DNA of 64,000 nucleotides, from assembly GCA_934045075.1 (NCBI GenBank), contig OW203732.1, positions 12,192,201 through 12,256,200 on the forward strand, read 5' to 3'. A model generated the notes under the pieces. That model had not been told where the DNA came from. It ran no database searches and was given only the letters and a program-made list of their open reading frames with translations. Shown one piece after another: positions 31,978-42,558 of the stretch. Both the position numbers and the translations under genes were made by a program. This DNA comes from Yponomeuta sedellus (lineage: Eukaryota > Arthropoda > Insecta > Lepidoptera > Yponomeutidae). Within the stretch, counting starts at the first letter, position 1; every line of letters starts with the position of its first letter.

Positions 31978-33719
31978 AGCTAACTTTGCAGTAAGATAAA
32001 GCGGCAACCCGAAAAAAAATTATTACTGCAACACTCACTAGCTGTCAATTCAGTGCTACATGTTACGTCAGTTATTGTCTGTTACAATTTTGATTTGTGG
32101 AATACATTGAAAATATGGTGAAAACATACAAAAGCAACGTACGGAAATTACTATTTCTGATGCTAGATAATTTCGATCATCTGAAGGAGCAAAGGGAGTC
32201 AGTCGTTTCGCAAAACTACAATGTATTCAAAAATTTAAACGTTGACAGGTACGTAGACTGAAAGAGTCTTGATCCTTTGAGTTTTTATTGTTTTTATTGT
32301 CTTTATTTTTATGTATTTTTCGATCAGTATTCACACTAACTTATGAATCACTTTTTCATATATATTTTTTAAGGCGAGTAAAAAGAATACTGATGGCATA
32401 GTCAAATTACCAACCACACTTTTGTGTTTGTTTCAGGTGAAGTTATTGATGAGCTCAAACATGCTTCACAAGCAGTATTTAAAAAACTGAAAGATTTGGA
32501 AGAAAAATTTTACTGTACAACAGCATGTTAAAAATATTTCTGATATAACCGGTAAGAATTTTTTATTGGTAGTAGTAGGTGGAGGCATTGATTCATAAGA
32601 AAAATTATATCCTTGAGAAACGAGCCAATATAAACCCGAAAACCAATCGGTTACATTGATGAAACATACGTTCACCTGAATTATAAACCCAAGAAAAGTT
32701 GGCAAGGACCATCATCGTCGAAAATGGTTGAGAGTGTCTCAAAAGGCAAGCGATTTATCATAGTTCATGCTGGAACTGAAAATGGTTTTGTGAACAATGC
32801 TTTACTCGTATTCAGCACAAAATAAAAAAATGCCTATTACCACGATGACATGAATGCGGATAATTTTTCAAAATGGGTAATTGAAAAGTTGCTACCCAAT
32901 CTTCAATCGCCTAGTGCCTAGTTTGATAATGCGAGCTACCACAGCATTCAAATAAATAATATGCCAAATACCAGCTCACAAAAGCAGGTAATCAGAGATT
33001 GGTTGACCTAAAATAACATTGAATGGTCGAATAAATTAACCAAAGCTGAACTGTTTTGTCTCGTCAAGAGACATAAACCAGACCCAATATACTACATAGA
33101 CGAGTTGTTGAAAGAACACGGCCATGAGGTGCTCAGGTTGCCACCTTATCATTGCCATCTCAATCCCATCGAGATGGTTTGGAGTGAGGCAAAAAGAAAA
33201 ATCGCTAAAAAATGTAAAAAGTACCCCAACAGAAATGTTAAAACATATACAAGAAGCGTTCTCATCAGTAAACACCGAACACTGGAAGAAATATGCGGAC
33301 CATGTCATAAAACTGGAGCTGGAACACCAAGAAAAAGATAGGTTACTGGATGATGACATGATTCCTTTTATTATCAATGTTCAAGATTCGGACAACGATG
33401 AGGATGATGGTGATGAAAATAATGAACCAATATTTGAAGACATCCAGTACTTGGAATCCGATTCCGATAAAGATATTTAATGTTGTAAATAAAACAAATT
33501 AATTTGATTCTTAAATAGTTTATTATCCACCCCCTTGCTTGCGAAAATTCCATACAACAGTAGTAAAAAATATTCGGTGCGGAAAGGTAAACCAATCTGT
33601 ATACAGGACTTAAATTTTAACTCTTTAATTTCATTAAAGTATCAAGATCATTACTCGCGACGCACTTGGGGATACCATATAAAATATTTTTAAACCTTTT
33701 CGCCACTGCAAAGTTAGCT
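31978..33719 (+). mobile_element. Tc1/IS630-superfamily transposon, ~1.74 kb
   Basis: agctaactttgcagt at 31978-31992 is the exact reverse complement of 33705-33719. The TA inside this motif would be the usual TA target duplication. The pair brackets a transposase pseudogene (32115-33480) with short untranslated ends on both sides. The right end lies only ~150 bp before the start codon of the dynein gene. Confidence 0.75.
32115..33480 (+). pseudogene. DDE transposase (Tc1/IS630 type, long D-E spacing), decayed
   Basis: ATG at 32115 begins an N-terminal block (MVKTYKSNVRKLLFLMLDNF). A GT donor at 32249 and AG acceptor at 32436 suggest a real intron. The catalytic part reads YIDETYVHLNYKPKKSWQG (first D), FDNASYHS (second D) and PPYHCHLNPIEMVW (final E). 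The second D and the E are about 81 residues apart, far more than the 34 usual in Tc1. The C-terminus is highly acidic (SDNDEDDGDENNEP) and stops at 33480. At least three in-frame stops (after VFSTK, SPSA and DWLT) and frame loss kill the gene. In the last 120 codons only the frame with EMVW and the acidic tail is meaningful, and one shift lies near 33200. Confidence 0.82.
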
Positions 33720-33871
33720 TTTTTAAAGTTTATGTTTTAAAGAGTTCCTAAATAAAAAAAAAACATTCTGTTGACGAATACCATGTTGCTATTTTGTTTT
33801 CTCTTTTTAATCTGTGAATTTTGTCGCCTTGTCATCTAACAAATAAGAATTTTGGTGACCGAACAAAAATA

Positions 33872-35623
33872 ATGTCTTCCATCACGTATTCCTACATAAA
33901 AAAACGCAGAGAATTCGGCGCCCAACCTATGTACAGTGAGGTGCCGACTCATATGGTGGACTCGATTGAACCCAATGTGGCACTCCAAAAGTTTTACGGC
34001 CTTCGCAATCCCGTCCACGAGCTTAGCCAAGCGACTCTCATGCAATCTGAATGTTACATCAACACACCAGGTAAAAAATGTAGAGATGCCCTAGTAGACC
34101 ACTCAGAAGGAGGTTGGCCCAAAGAGGTAAACTGTCAAGACGAGGAACACACGGCCCGATTTCGCAGACGCATTGAGCGGGATGATAACTACATCGATGC
34201 TGTTCTTAACCTTTACCCGTCCTTCGCACATTTTATTAGCCAAAATAATGGCATCGATTTTTATGAGATGTACTGCACATCTATGCCAGCACTCAATCCC
34301 GTTGAGAAAAATATGATTCGCATAAAAAATGTTATACCTGATTTATACCAACGACCGATATCTTGTATCGATTGGACCCTGGAAGAGAACTCTAAGTTGG
34401 TAGTAGCTTATTGCGACAGAGAATTTCCAGCGTTGCATCCTAAGAACCAGAGGAAAACTTGCTTTTTCTGGGACATTGAGAACTCAGATAGCCCTGTGAC
34501 AAGCTTTGTACCACCTTCAGCACTTTGGCAAGTAGCTTGCACTCCTGCTCATCCAGCGATAGTCCTTGGTGGTCTCGATGACGGGCGATGTTGCGCGTTT
34601 GATATACGCGTTCAGCAAGAACCTGTACTGATTTGTCCAGTGCATCTCGCACACCGGGAGCCTATCAATTCACTGCTGTTTTTGGCATCTAGGCTTAACA
34701 ACGAGTTTTTCACTGGTTCTACCGATGGCAGCGTAAGGTTTTGGGATGTCCGCAATCTTTCAGAGCCAACAGAAGTAATGATAATGTCAGTCCGGTTGGG
34801 TGTTGGGCAAGAGGCCAACATGACCAATTCTCAAGCGGTGAGTTGTTTGCAGTATGAGCGTCAAATTCCTACAAAATTCCTATGCGGAACTGACACGGGC
34901 TTGGTGATAAACGTGAATCGCAAAGGCAAGACACCATCGGAAATATTCAGTGTCGTCATGGAGACTCAAGTGGGACAAGTGAAAACACTTCAGCGATGTC
35001 CTAGTACTACAAAAATATTTCTTTCGTGTGGCGATTGGTCTATAAATTTATGGAGCGATGACGTACGTACTCAGCCGATACTTACCGGAACTAAGCAGCG
35101 TTACGTCACTAGTGATGTCAGCTGGTCACCGACCAGGGTATCCAGCTACATGGCTGTGAGTAATGATGGAATGTTCCGTTACTACGATCTCCTACGTAGT
35201 TTCAAAGAACCGGTCGAAAAACTACAGATTTCTAGAAACCCTGTGCTTAAACTAAAATGCCACGAAGAAGGGCATTTCGTGGCTTGTGGCGATAGCAAAG
35301 GCTCCGTTATAATTATTTTATTGAACGAAGCTATGGTCCAATCTGGCCCAAATGATAAAAACATATTGAACCAAACATTCGACCGGGAAGGTGTAAGGGA
35401 GCACTTGTTAGAGCTGCGCGTGAAAGAAATTCGCCTCAAAGCTATGAAAGGTGACGAAGAGGAGAAAAAAGAGGATATCCCTGATGTTGAAGCTATAGTT
35501 AAAGCTGCAGAGGTTGACTATAAAAAAATGGTGTCTGATACAATAAAAGCCTTAGGTATTCCACCGCCACAGCCAATGAAAAGAAAAGGAAAAGATAAGG
35601 ATAAAGGCAAAAAGAAGAAATAG
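33872..35623 (+). CDS. DNAI2: Axonemal outer-arm dynein intermediate chain, DNAI2-type (583 aa)
   Basis: Single open exon. The first ATG is at 33872, with a stop in frame just upstream at 33815 and A at -3. The protein starts MSSITYSYIKKRREFGAQ, aligning with the start of DNAI2/IC69, which supports this start. Family landmarks: EGGWPKEVN (residues 79-87), RFRRRIERDDNYI (97-108), QNNGIDFYEMY (124-134). WD-repeat blades follow: CFFWDIEN (197-204), LGGLDDGRCCAFDIR (232-246), GSTDGSVRFWDVR (282-294), CGDWSINLWSDD (386-397), SNDGMFRYYDL (430-440), ACGDSKGSV (471-479). The tail is lysine-rich (570-583), where vertebrate DNAI2 is acidic. Role by homology: holds the outer dynein arm on axonemal doublets, with IC1/DNAI1. 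In an insect this points to sperm motility. The lack of introns over 1.75 kb suggests a retrocopy. The intact frame argues that it is functional. Confidence 0.93.
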   Translation: MSSITYSYIKKRREFGAQPMYSEVPTHMVDSIEPNVALQKFYGLRNPVHELSQATLMQSECYINTPGKKCRDALVDHSEGGWPKEVNCQDEEHTARFRRRIERDDNYIDAVLNLYPSFAHFISQNNGIDFYEMYCTSMPALNPVEKNMIRIKNVIPDLYQRPISCIDWTLEENSKLVVAYCDREFPALHPKNQRKTCFFWDIENSDSPVTSFVPPSALWQVACTPAHPAIVLGGLDDGRCCAFDIRVQQEPVLICPVHLAHREPINSLLFLASRLNNEFFTGSTDGSVRFWDVRNLSEPTEVMIMSVRLGVGQEANMTNSQAVSCLQYERQIPTKFLCGTDTGLVINVNRKGKTPSEIFSVVMETQVGQVKTLQRCPSTTKIFLSCGDWSINLWSDDVRTQPILTGTKQRYVTSDVSWSPTRVSSYMAVSNDGMFRYYDLLRSFKEPVEKLQISRNPVLKLKCHEEGHFVACGDSKGSVIIILLNEAMVQSGPNDKNILNQTFDREGVREHLLELRVKEIRLKAMKGDEEEKKEDIPDVEAIVKAAEVDYKKMVSDTIKALGIPPPQPMKRKGKDKDKGKKKK

Positions 35624-35956
35624 TCACGGCATAGTTACGATTTATATACTTTTGACCGCATCTATTTTAATATATCTTCTCGTTGGTTTGTATTAAAATT
35701 TGTCATGACCTACCGTCTCATCTAAGACACCAAAATTTGTCCTTAAACTCAAAATACTAAAATATAGTGTTCTAAACTATAAGTGGGACTGTAGGTCAAT
35801 TTATTTTCTTCGATATGATTTGTTTTTAAATAAGTGCATTTGAAAATATTTTGTAACCTAATTCTGTTAAGTTATTCTCGTAATGTTATATTAAGTTTCA
35901 AAGTTATTTAAGGTTACAAGAATATGTCACTGACAGTTATTCATACTAGAGGTATT

Positions 35957-35962
35957 AATAAA
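35957..35962 (+). promoter_or_regulatory. Polyadenylation signal AATAAA of the dynein gene
   Basis: Canonical hexamer 334 bp after the stop, followed by a T-rich stretch. Confidence 0.55.
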
Positions 35963-36359
35963 AACCTTACTTATACTTATTTATAACCTTTTATTCAATG
36001 AACCAGGGTGCACTATGGATTGGTTCTTACCTGTCAGGTGCGCTATATCGATCCCTTTTTTAATCGATTTGAAAGACAGAAAAGTCAAAGTTTGCAGTGT
36101 GCGTGCAGAATTGACGTGTGCTCGCCACAAACGATAAACTAAACATTACCGGTCTTATTACGATTCCTCTAAAGCGTAACTAAAGCACTCTTTAGAGTCA
36201 GTTTATTTAATGTGTAGTTACGGATTTTCTTCGTAAAATCTCCAACATTGATTATATTAATCAGCGTTATTCGAGTGTTTTAAGGAATCGTGTTTTTATT
36301 TATGAACCGTATATTATTTTATAGTACAAAAATATACAATGCCATATATGCCCTAATAA
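35963..36359. other. Spacer downstream of the dynein gene
   Basis: 36003-36150 is GC-richer with atcgat motifs and could be a regulatory region of another gene, but no exon was seen. Confidence 0.25.
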
Positions 36360-36640
36360 GCTTTGTCTGCCTAAATTTGCGAAAGGAGAGTTTATTTATT
36401 TGTGGTGTTTAAATTTTGTTGGCCACCCACAGTTTTAGATTTACTGATATTTTTCCTGGCATACATAATAATCAATTTATCGTCAAAAAGGTATCTTTTA
36501 ATGAAATTAAATGAAAAGGTTTTATCCAAAGTAGCACAGAAACTGCGGCTTAATGAACGTTACAATTCAAACTAGGTGTACATTTCAAAATCTAGATCAT
36601 TTTGAAGAAAAATTGTACAAAAAAACTCTAATATCAATTG
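36360..36640 (-). mobile_element. Jockey-like LINE 3' fragment
   Basis: ttgatatttttcctgg-like and aaggttttatccaaagtagc blocks match 17280-17370 and 16895-17030 of the Jockey-like copy. The ORF region between them is deleted. The end is again a CATTT-type tail (36500-36515). Confidence 0.75.
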
Positions 36641-36895
36641 TAAAGCCCCAGTCACGAGAGTTCAGCAAAACATTTCTCGCTACCGCAGGCATAATGTCTC
36701 TTTATTTATATTTACTTAATATTAACTCTCTTTTTCATATTTTCCGAGCATTATGATTGTGTCTCTCGTTATAATATTACCCGACCTTTTGGCATGGTTA
36801 TTTGCTCTCAAAACACACTCACTTTTCATAAAGGGAAAACTTTTGTTTATTTACCTTTTCCAGGTTTCACAGGGATTGGCAACAAGCGTATATTT

Positions 36896-36955
36896 AAAAT
36901 TTGTCTTCCGTTTTCGTATGGAACAAAATCCATACGAAAACGGAAGACAAATTTT
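36896..36955. repeat. Perfect hairpin, 27-bp arms, 6-nt loop
   Basis: aaaatttgtcttccgttttc... at 36896-36922 and its exact complement at 36929-36955. Confidence 0.95.
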
Positions 36956-37771
36956 ACTATGGGTAAAACATCACTATTAATATTCTAAAGAGGAAAATCA
37001 TGTAAGTCTATAAGTTTGTATCTAGGGGATTATCTCCGAAACTACATACAGTCTCTTAGCTTTTAGAATATACCATTTTATTGTATTGTTTTGTATCGTA
37101 GGTTATGGGTCTTGATGCGACTTTCCGTGAGTCACTGGACCCAGGCCCTTGCTAAAAATCAGTGCTGTGGGCAATATACCTGTAGCAATTACTTAGCTTA
37201 AGGCGTTTTACCGCTGCATGGACATGGCTGGTATCCCCTTACTGTGTTCCGTCTTGATTGCTTGTTTTTATTACTTTTTTTTATTTAATTTCTATTTTAA
37301 GTTATGTATAGACATGTGTGGCGATAAATAAATGTAGGTATTTCTTCTTCGGCGAAAAGTGAACCCCGACCCCTGATTGGTATTCAAACATGTTCCCGCT
37401 AGACCTACTAGCCAGTCATACACACGTGAAGTGGCGCCTTCATTTCGCTGTCGACCCCTTTGATCGCGAACGTTGCTAATTTATGCAATTACCCCGCGCC
37501 CTCAGTTAACGGTGTTATAGATAATTTGTCAAAGGTACGGTAATAAGTTCCTGCCACTTTACGAGGATGTCCTGCCCATAGCACGGGGAGAGAAGCATAC
37601 ACTATTTTAAAACCTTGGTTTCAAAGTCACTTATACATCGGTTGGAGGTGTAAAGTCCAAGTCAAAGTCAAAAGAATTTTATTGACTTTAAAAACGAAAT
37701 GTTTACTTAACGAACGTCAAAGCTGTTAGTTTCACAATTAAGACGTTTCGGGGTGCTCACTAGCGCCGAGC
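36956..37771. other. Intergenic with weak repeat pieces
   Basis: 37565-37600 (aggatgtcctgcccatagca) is one member of a diverged repeat seen again at 38.6-38.95 kb. 37660-37690 (caaagtcaaaagaattttat) looks like another LINE 3' end in minus orientation. Confidence 0.4.
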
Positions 37772-38104
37772 GCCACCAATGGAATAAAAATCATAACTTG
37801 TGTCATAATACGTTTTTATCTAAAAGTGAACATGAGAAATCTTAGCAACTGTGACAGCTATTTTTAGAACCTACAGACTAAAACCTGCGGTCAACAATCT
37901 TTCCGCCAAATTTCCGCCAAAAACGGTTTTCGTTCGGTCCGTTTTTAGCGGAAATCGTTTGAAGTCCTAGGATATTAATACTACATTCTTGGCTGTATGT
38001 TCAAAAATAGCTATCACAGATATTAAGATATTTGATATTTACTTTTGGAAAAAAAAAACGGATTAGAAATAAAACAAGTTATGATTTTTATTCCATTGGT
38101 GGCG
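37772..38104. mobile_element. MITE, 333 bp, perfect 30-bp TIRs
   Basis: cgccaccaatggaataaaaa at the left end is mirrored exactly at 38075-38104. A second internal inverted pair (agctattttt-type) lies inside. No coding capacity. No clear target duplication was found. Confidence 0.85.
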
Positions 38105-38199
38105 ATAGTTAACGCCCCTAAACGCCTTACGTGGAGAAAAAACTAACAAAGATACCTATTCCACATTTCATCTTTTCAAAACAGAACAGAGTATTCAAC

Positions 38200-38375
38200 T
38201 TAAATTACATTCACTAGACTTAATCGTTCACGTTGCCATTATTTTAATACCACACATATTTGTCTTCGAAATAATCCTTAATTCTATAATAGGCTTTTTG
38301 CACAGAGTATATAGTATATCATTTATACTTAACATATTTTTTAAACCGCGACAGTGGTATATTGTAGAACCTTAT
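38200..38375 (-). mobile_element. Jockey-like LINE remnant
   Basis: gaaataatccttaattctat and cttaacatattttttaaacc correspond to 17112-17185 of the Jockey-like copy, diverged. Confidence 0.6.
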
Positions 38376-38639
38376 ATTCTTGACCCTTCATAGCACATGG
38401 AGTAAGAATATTATACGGTAACCTATAACGAGCTCCTGCGTCAACAACGTTGCCACGTAAATGAGTCAGCGCTAAGAGCGGTGCGCGCCTCTATGATCAA
38501 TTTGATCATATAGATACGACACGCATCACGCCCCCTTTCTAAATATGATCTGAGCCTATAACCCTGTTTCCAAGTGTGTCCGTAAGTCTTTCTTAAGGTT
38601 AAAATGAAAAAAATGACACTTATACGTCAGTAGTAAGTT

Positions 38640-38970
38640 ATGGTCGTTTTATCAGGATGTCATCGCCAATAGCACATAGAAAGAGATATAAATATTATAC
38701 ACTAACCTACCTGTTTCGAAATATATCCGTTAGCTGTGAGTAGCTTATACGTCCGTAATATGTTATTGTCATTTTATTAAGGGTGTCCTGCCCATAGCAA
38801 GAGAAAAGCCTATACTGGCCGTTTTATGAGGGTGTCCTGCCCATAGCACGAGAAAAGCCTATACTTACCTACACCCTGTTTTCAAGTCGGTAATATGTTC
38901 TTGTCGTTCTTTGAGGATGTCCTGCCCATAATAAATGGAGATAAGCATACACTAACTTGTTTTTAAAGTC
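38640..38970. repeat. Diverged tandem repeat around ggtgtcctgcccatagcacg
   Basis: At least four spaced copies of 'ggatgtcctgcccatagc...agaaaagcctatac' occur (about 38655, 38783, 38828, 38915), with a fifth at 37565. Spacing is irregular (43-130 bp). Confidence 0.7.
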
Positions 38971-39642
38971 ACCTTAACTTAACTTACGTTGGCGAAAGTT
39001 GTCTAAAAGAAATTAATTATTATTATTATTCTTTATTGCACACGAAACATTTTCATTTTTATGTTAAGTCCGCGTACTCTTAGGATAAGAATATGTTTTT
39101 GTGTTTGCCTTTTGTCACACAAAAAGTAGGTAATGGGTTACCCCATTACCTATTTTCTTGTATAACAAAGGGTTTATAACTAAGGATACAAAGATTATGT
39201 GGATTTACCCAGGTGATCTCTCCATCACCCAACCCCTAAAGAAAATTCAAGATATAGTGAGATAATGCTATTTGTTTATATTTTTATGAAGAAAAAATAA
39301 ACAAAGAAAAGACATTTATCATAACAACCAAACAGAAACGGAAACACCGAGCAAGTGCAAGTCGGACTCACGCACGAGCGTTCCGTACCGTGTTTTTGTT
39401 CTTGTAAATATGTAAAGTATTTAGTGACTCCGTCTGGCAGTTGGTCCTTTATTATTATTTGTCGTATAATAAGTCTTACAAGCACGCTATGTTTGAGGCC
39501 TGTATGAAGCGTTTTTACTACAGAGTATAAAATAAAAAAACTGCGAAGAAACACGATTGTTGTATAGAAACTTCCCTTATTTTGTATAATATTCAAAATT
39601 TTATTATTTGTTAGGTAATCCACCGTAATAAAAAAACGCATC
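38971..39642. other. Intergenic; short palindrome at 39125-39152
   Basis: taggtaatgggttaccccat... is nearly self-complementary. A LINE-type end (ttctttattgcacacgaaac) is at 39030. No gene supported. Confidence 0.35.
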
Positions 39643-39790
39643 GATATCAACCCTTTTATGTCCCCACTGCTGGGGCACGGGTGTCTTCTTGCATAGCAGG
39701 AAGGATAGGCCATACTCCGCCACGGGGGTCAAGTCCCGGTTGGTGGAGGATTGTAAGACAGTGGCGGGCCTTACTGTCAGAAGTTATCGC
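39643..39790 (-). mobile_element. SINE-5S 3' part, minus orientation
   Basis: gatatcaacccttttatgtc, then ccactgctggggcacggg and gtcaagtcccggttggtgg, ending gtcagaagttatc. Head absent. Confidence 0.75.
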
Positions 39791-40397
39791 ACATAACACA
39801 TACCTATTCTGTGAAAATTTCAACTTGCTTCCTATTACGTTTCTAAATATAGAGTCATTTAAAGGTTGGACGGTCGGACAGGCAGACAGCGGAGGCAAAG
39901 TAATAGTAATAAATATGTTACGGAATCCTAAAACTATAAATACGAGAGAAAAGTCATAGCGCAAAGGTGGATTTAAATAACAAACCCGTACACCTTAATT
40001 ACAGGATCTATTATAATTACGAATTTGAGAAATAACACTGTATATATACGGGCATTTGACTGCATGCTAAGTAACCGCTAGTGCGTTTCAGTCTTAAGTC
40101 TCAAGTGTCATGTAAGTAAATACGTCGGCGGAGGCCTGTTTACATTAGAACTACATACATTAGTGGTTTTATGACAATTCGAGTACCCACTGATTAACAG
40201 ATAAGAAGACAAGTAGGTCTGCTACGCAATATACATCGAATTGCCATAATAAATACAAATTGTAGTTTTATGGAACTCAGACTAGGCCCTAGATACTAAC
40301 ACACACATAGTTTTTCAATAGCAATTTATGAGCCCGATTACAGCAGTTCTTTGCTTCTACTAGGTACTCTACTAAGCAATAGAAGTATAATATCTTT
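39791..40397. other. Intergenic, nothing recognised
   Basis: No supported feature. Confidence 0.3.
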
Positions 40398-40925
40398 CTT
40401 CTTCTTTTGGTTCTATCTCTTATCGGAGGTCGGCTAACATTGTAGCTATTTCGTCCCGTGATGTTGAAGCTCGGAAGAGTTTGATATTTCTCGTGTTCAA
40501 TTTTGCCTTGTAGAGTTAGTTGCAACAGATTGTACTTGTACTAGATGATAAGACAAAGTATTGTAGTTTTATCCGTTTTATGGTCTCGTTAAGAGCTCTA
40601 ATTTTTATTCATTCTTTGCAATACCTTGTTGTTACTTACTCTGTCTATCCATGATATTTCAGCATTCTTCTATAAACCACTATTCCAACGGTTTTCTCAG
40701 TCTGGGTGAGAGTCCAGGCTTCTATTGTATACAGAAAGACTGAAAATACGTAGTATCGTACCAAACGCCATCTGGTAGAGAGTTTGTGTTCCCGAATACA
40801 AAGAAGGTGAGTCATTTTGACAAAATCGCTCCTGGCTTGTTCTCTATGACATTTAACTTCTGTACTGTGATCTACTTAGTCGTTTACCATACATCCAAGG
40901 TATCTTTAAGAACGGATCCTCTCTA
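40398..40925 (-). pseudogene. LINE endonuclease-RT C-terminal fragment, decayed
   Basis: The minus strand reads, with stops and shifts, LVRYYVFSVFLYTIEAWTLT (usually LYGVEAWTL in the family), YRRMLKYHG, then an ALNETIKRIKLQYF-like stretch and LQLTLQGKIE. The order fits the C-terminal half of a non-LTR RT of the endonuclease-RT type and differs from the RTE fragments at 5.0 and 28.4 kb. Confidence 0.7.
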
Positions 40926-40998
40926 GCAGTTGGTTCTGAACGCTGAGTACAACAGAAGACTATCACAACAATGTCATTACAATTACTGTCATTACAAT

Positions 40999-41100
40999 CT
41001 GTCTTCTCGTGACCACGATGACTGTAACGTCGTCGAAACGTCGAGGTAAAATAGCAATAAATTACTACGCGATTAAGCCCCGAAAAATTCTAACTATGTC
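40999..41100 (+). mobile_element. Penelope-like 3' terminal fragment
   Basis: gatgactgtaacgtcgtcga, aacgtcgaggtaaaatagc and aataaattactacgcgat follow the pattern of Penelope-like terminal repeats ('gtcgaaacgtcg' followed by an AT-rich end). No coding part is nearby. Confidence 0.55.
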
Positions 41101-41232
41101 ATTACAATGATATAACTAGACATAGATAGATAGAACCCTTTATTGCACAATCAGAAAAAAAGAATACAGCCATGAATTCGTAAATCTACATAATGTTAGA
41201 CAATTGGCGGCCACAGCACTGCCGTGGTATAA

Positions 41233-41264
41233 CAAAACACTGTATCTATAGATACAGTGTTTTG
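41233..41264. repeat. Perfect 32-bp palindrome, with two diverged neighbours
   Basis: caaaacactgtatcta and its exact complement join without a loop. Diverged versions are at 41401-41437 (aaaatactgtttctatagat) and about 41462-41490 (actgtagatgcagtgttttg). Confidence 0.95.
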
Positions 41265-41490
41265 AAGTAACATGAATAATCGATTCTTCGCCCTTAAGTA
41301 CATGGCATGGCATCAAAAAATATGGAAAAAGTTTTAATAATACGCAAATCAGTCATAGCAAATAAGACTGTATAGCCAATATTATAGAGACCTGTTTGAC
41401 AAAATACTGTTTCTATAGATAGGTACCGTGTTTTGCCAAAACATGCTCGTGATTTTTATGCCAAATAACTGTAGATGCAGTGTTTTGTCA

Positions 41491-42289
41491 TAACAACTTT
41501 AAAACCTTTTCCTATTTGTCAAGAAAAAAAGCGGGTATTCAGTGCGAAAATTCTAGATTTTCAATTAGTCTATATACAAAAAATATAAATTAACTAGTTA
41601 CGGAATAATTATGTGCACTATTATTTAACACGTGTAAATTTTTTAAAGTAATCTGTTTTGATTTGACGTATCTATGCGGAATTTTCTTAACGAAATGTTT
41701 TTGGCGTTTTCTGGAAAATGCCTGTTTTTAAATTACAGTGTCTTGTCACGACACGGCAGAGCAATGGTGTCCATGAAACAACGATTATCGTACTATTATG
41801 ACTTTATTCAACAACTATGTTTTTTATTGACTCTGTTGGTATTTCGTTCCATACTCACGCTATTTGAAAGTAACATTGTACATAAACCGCACTCTGTATA
41901 ATTCCCAAGGCATATATTTTAGTTTGCATTTGAAAAGCAGCTTCTTGTGGATTTATACGCAACAGAAAACCTCAAAGTGGGTCATATTTTATTATGTGGT
42001 GCACCGCTAGACCCGCTTGTAGTTTTGAGCCTCCGCTTAGGTAAGCGCCCCGGCACACGTAGCATGACGCTGCGAGTGCCGGGGCGCACGTTTTCAGGTG
42101 TTAAATGTAGAAATGGATGACAAGGATAGGTTAGCTGGAAGAAAATACTTATGTCATTATTTTAAAGCACGAAAACGTTGTTAGAGCTATTTTGGTCTTA
42201 AAAGAACAGATAGTTGCAGACCATATTTCATACAAAATAAATTATTGGCAATGCCTTCACTTTATATCTTTGAGATGGCTGTCTTTGTC
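41491..42289. other. Intergenic; GC-rich hairpin at 42045-42087
   Basis: gcgccccggcac (42045-42056) pairs with gtgccggggcgc (42076-42087), and an inner gtagc/gctgc pair adds to the stem. No gene supported. Confidence 0.5.
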
Positions 42290-42558
42290 AGGTTGAATCC
42301 CGATATTTTGTTAAGGCCTCCACAGTTCGTTCCAATGACATACGCTTGCATCACAGACACAGGCTTTGCTTACAAAGATCCAGCACAGCTCTTATGAGCA
42401 AAAGCGTTTTTTGTATGGCTCCGTTGATATATAATAAAATTCCCAATGACATTAAAGACCTTAACCTAAAGCAATTTAAAAATAAATTGTTTATATTATT
42501 AATTAACAAAACTATTACAATATTAACGATTTCTTGTGTGACAAAAATATTTAATTAG
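42290..42558 (+). pseudogene. LINE RT C-terminal fragment (Jockey/CR1-like)
   Basis: The plus frame ending at 42558 contains FCMAPLIYNKIPNDIKDLN and FKNKLFILLI, the usual end of such RT proteins (LYNKLPxxIK...FKxxLKxxL). Upstream RT sequence is absent. Confidence 0.7.

Noticed and set aside
33821..33871. Longer N-terminus for the dynein chain
   Set aside because: The extension depends on a TTG start. The first ATG in frame is 33872, and the residues after it align with the known start of the family.
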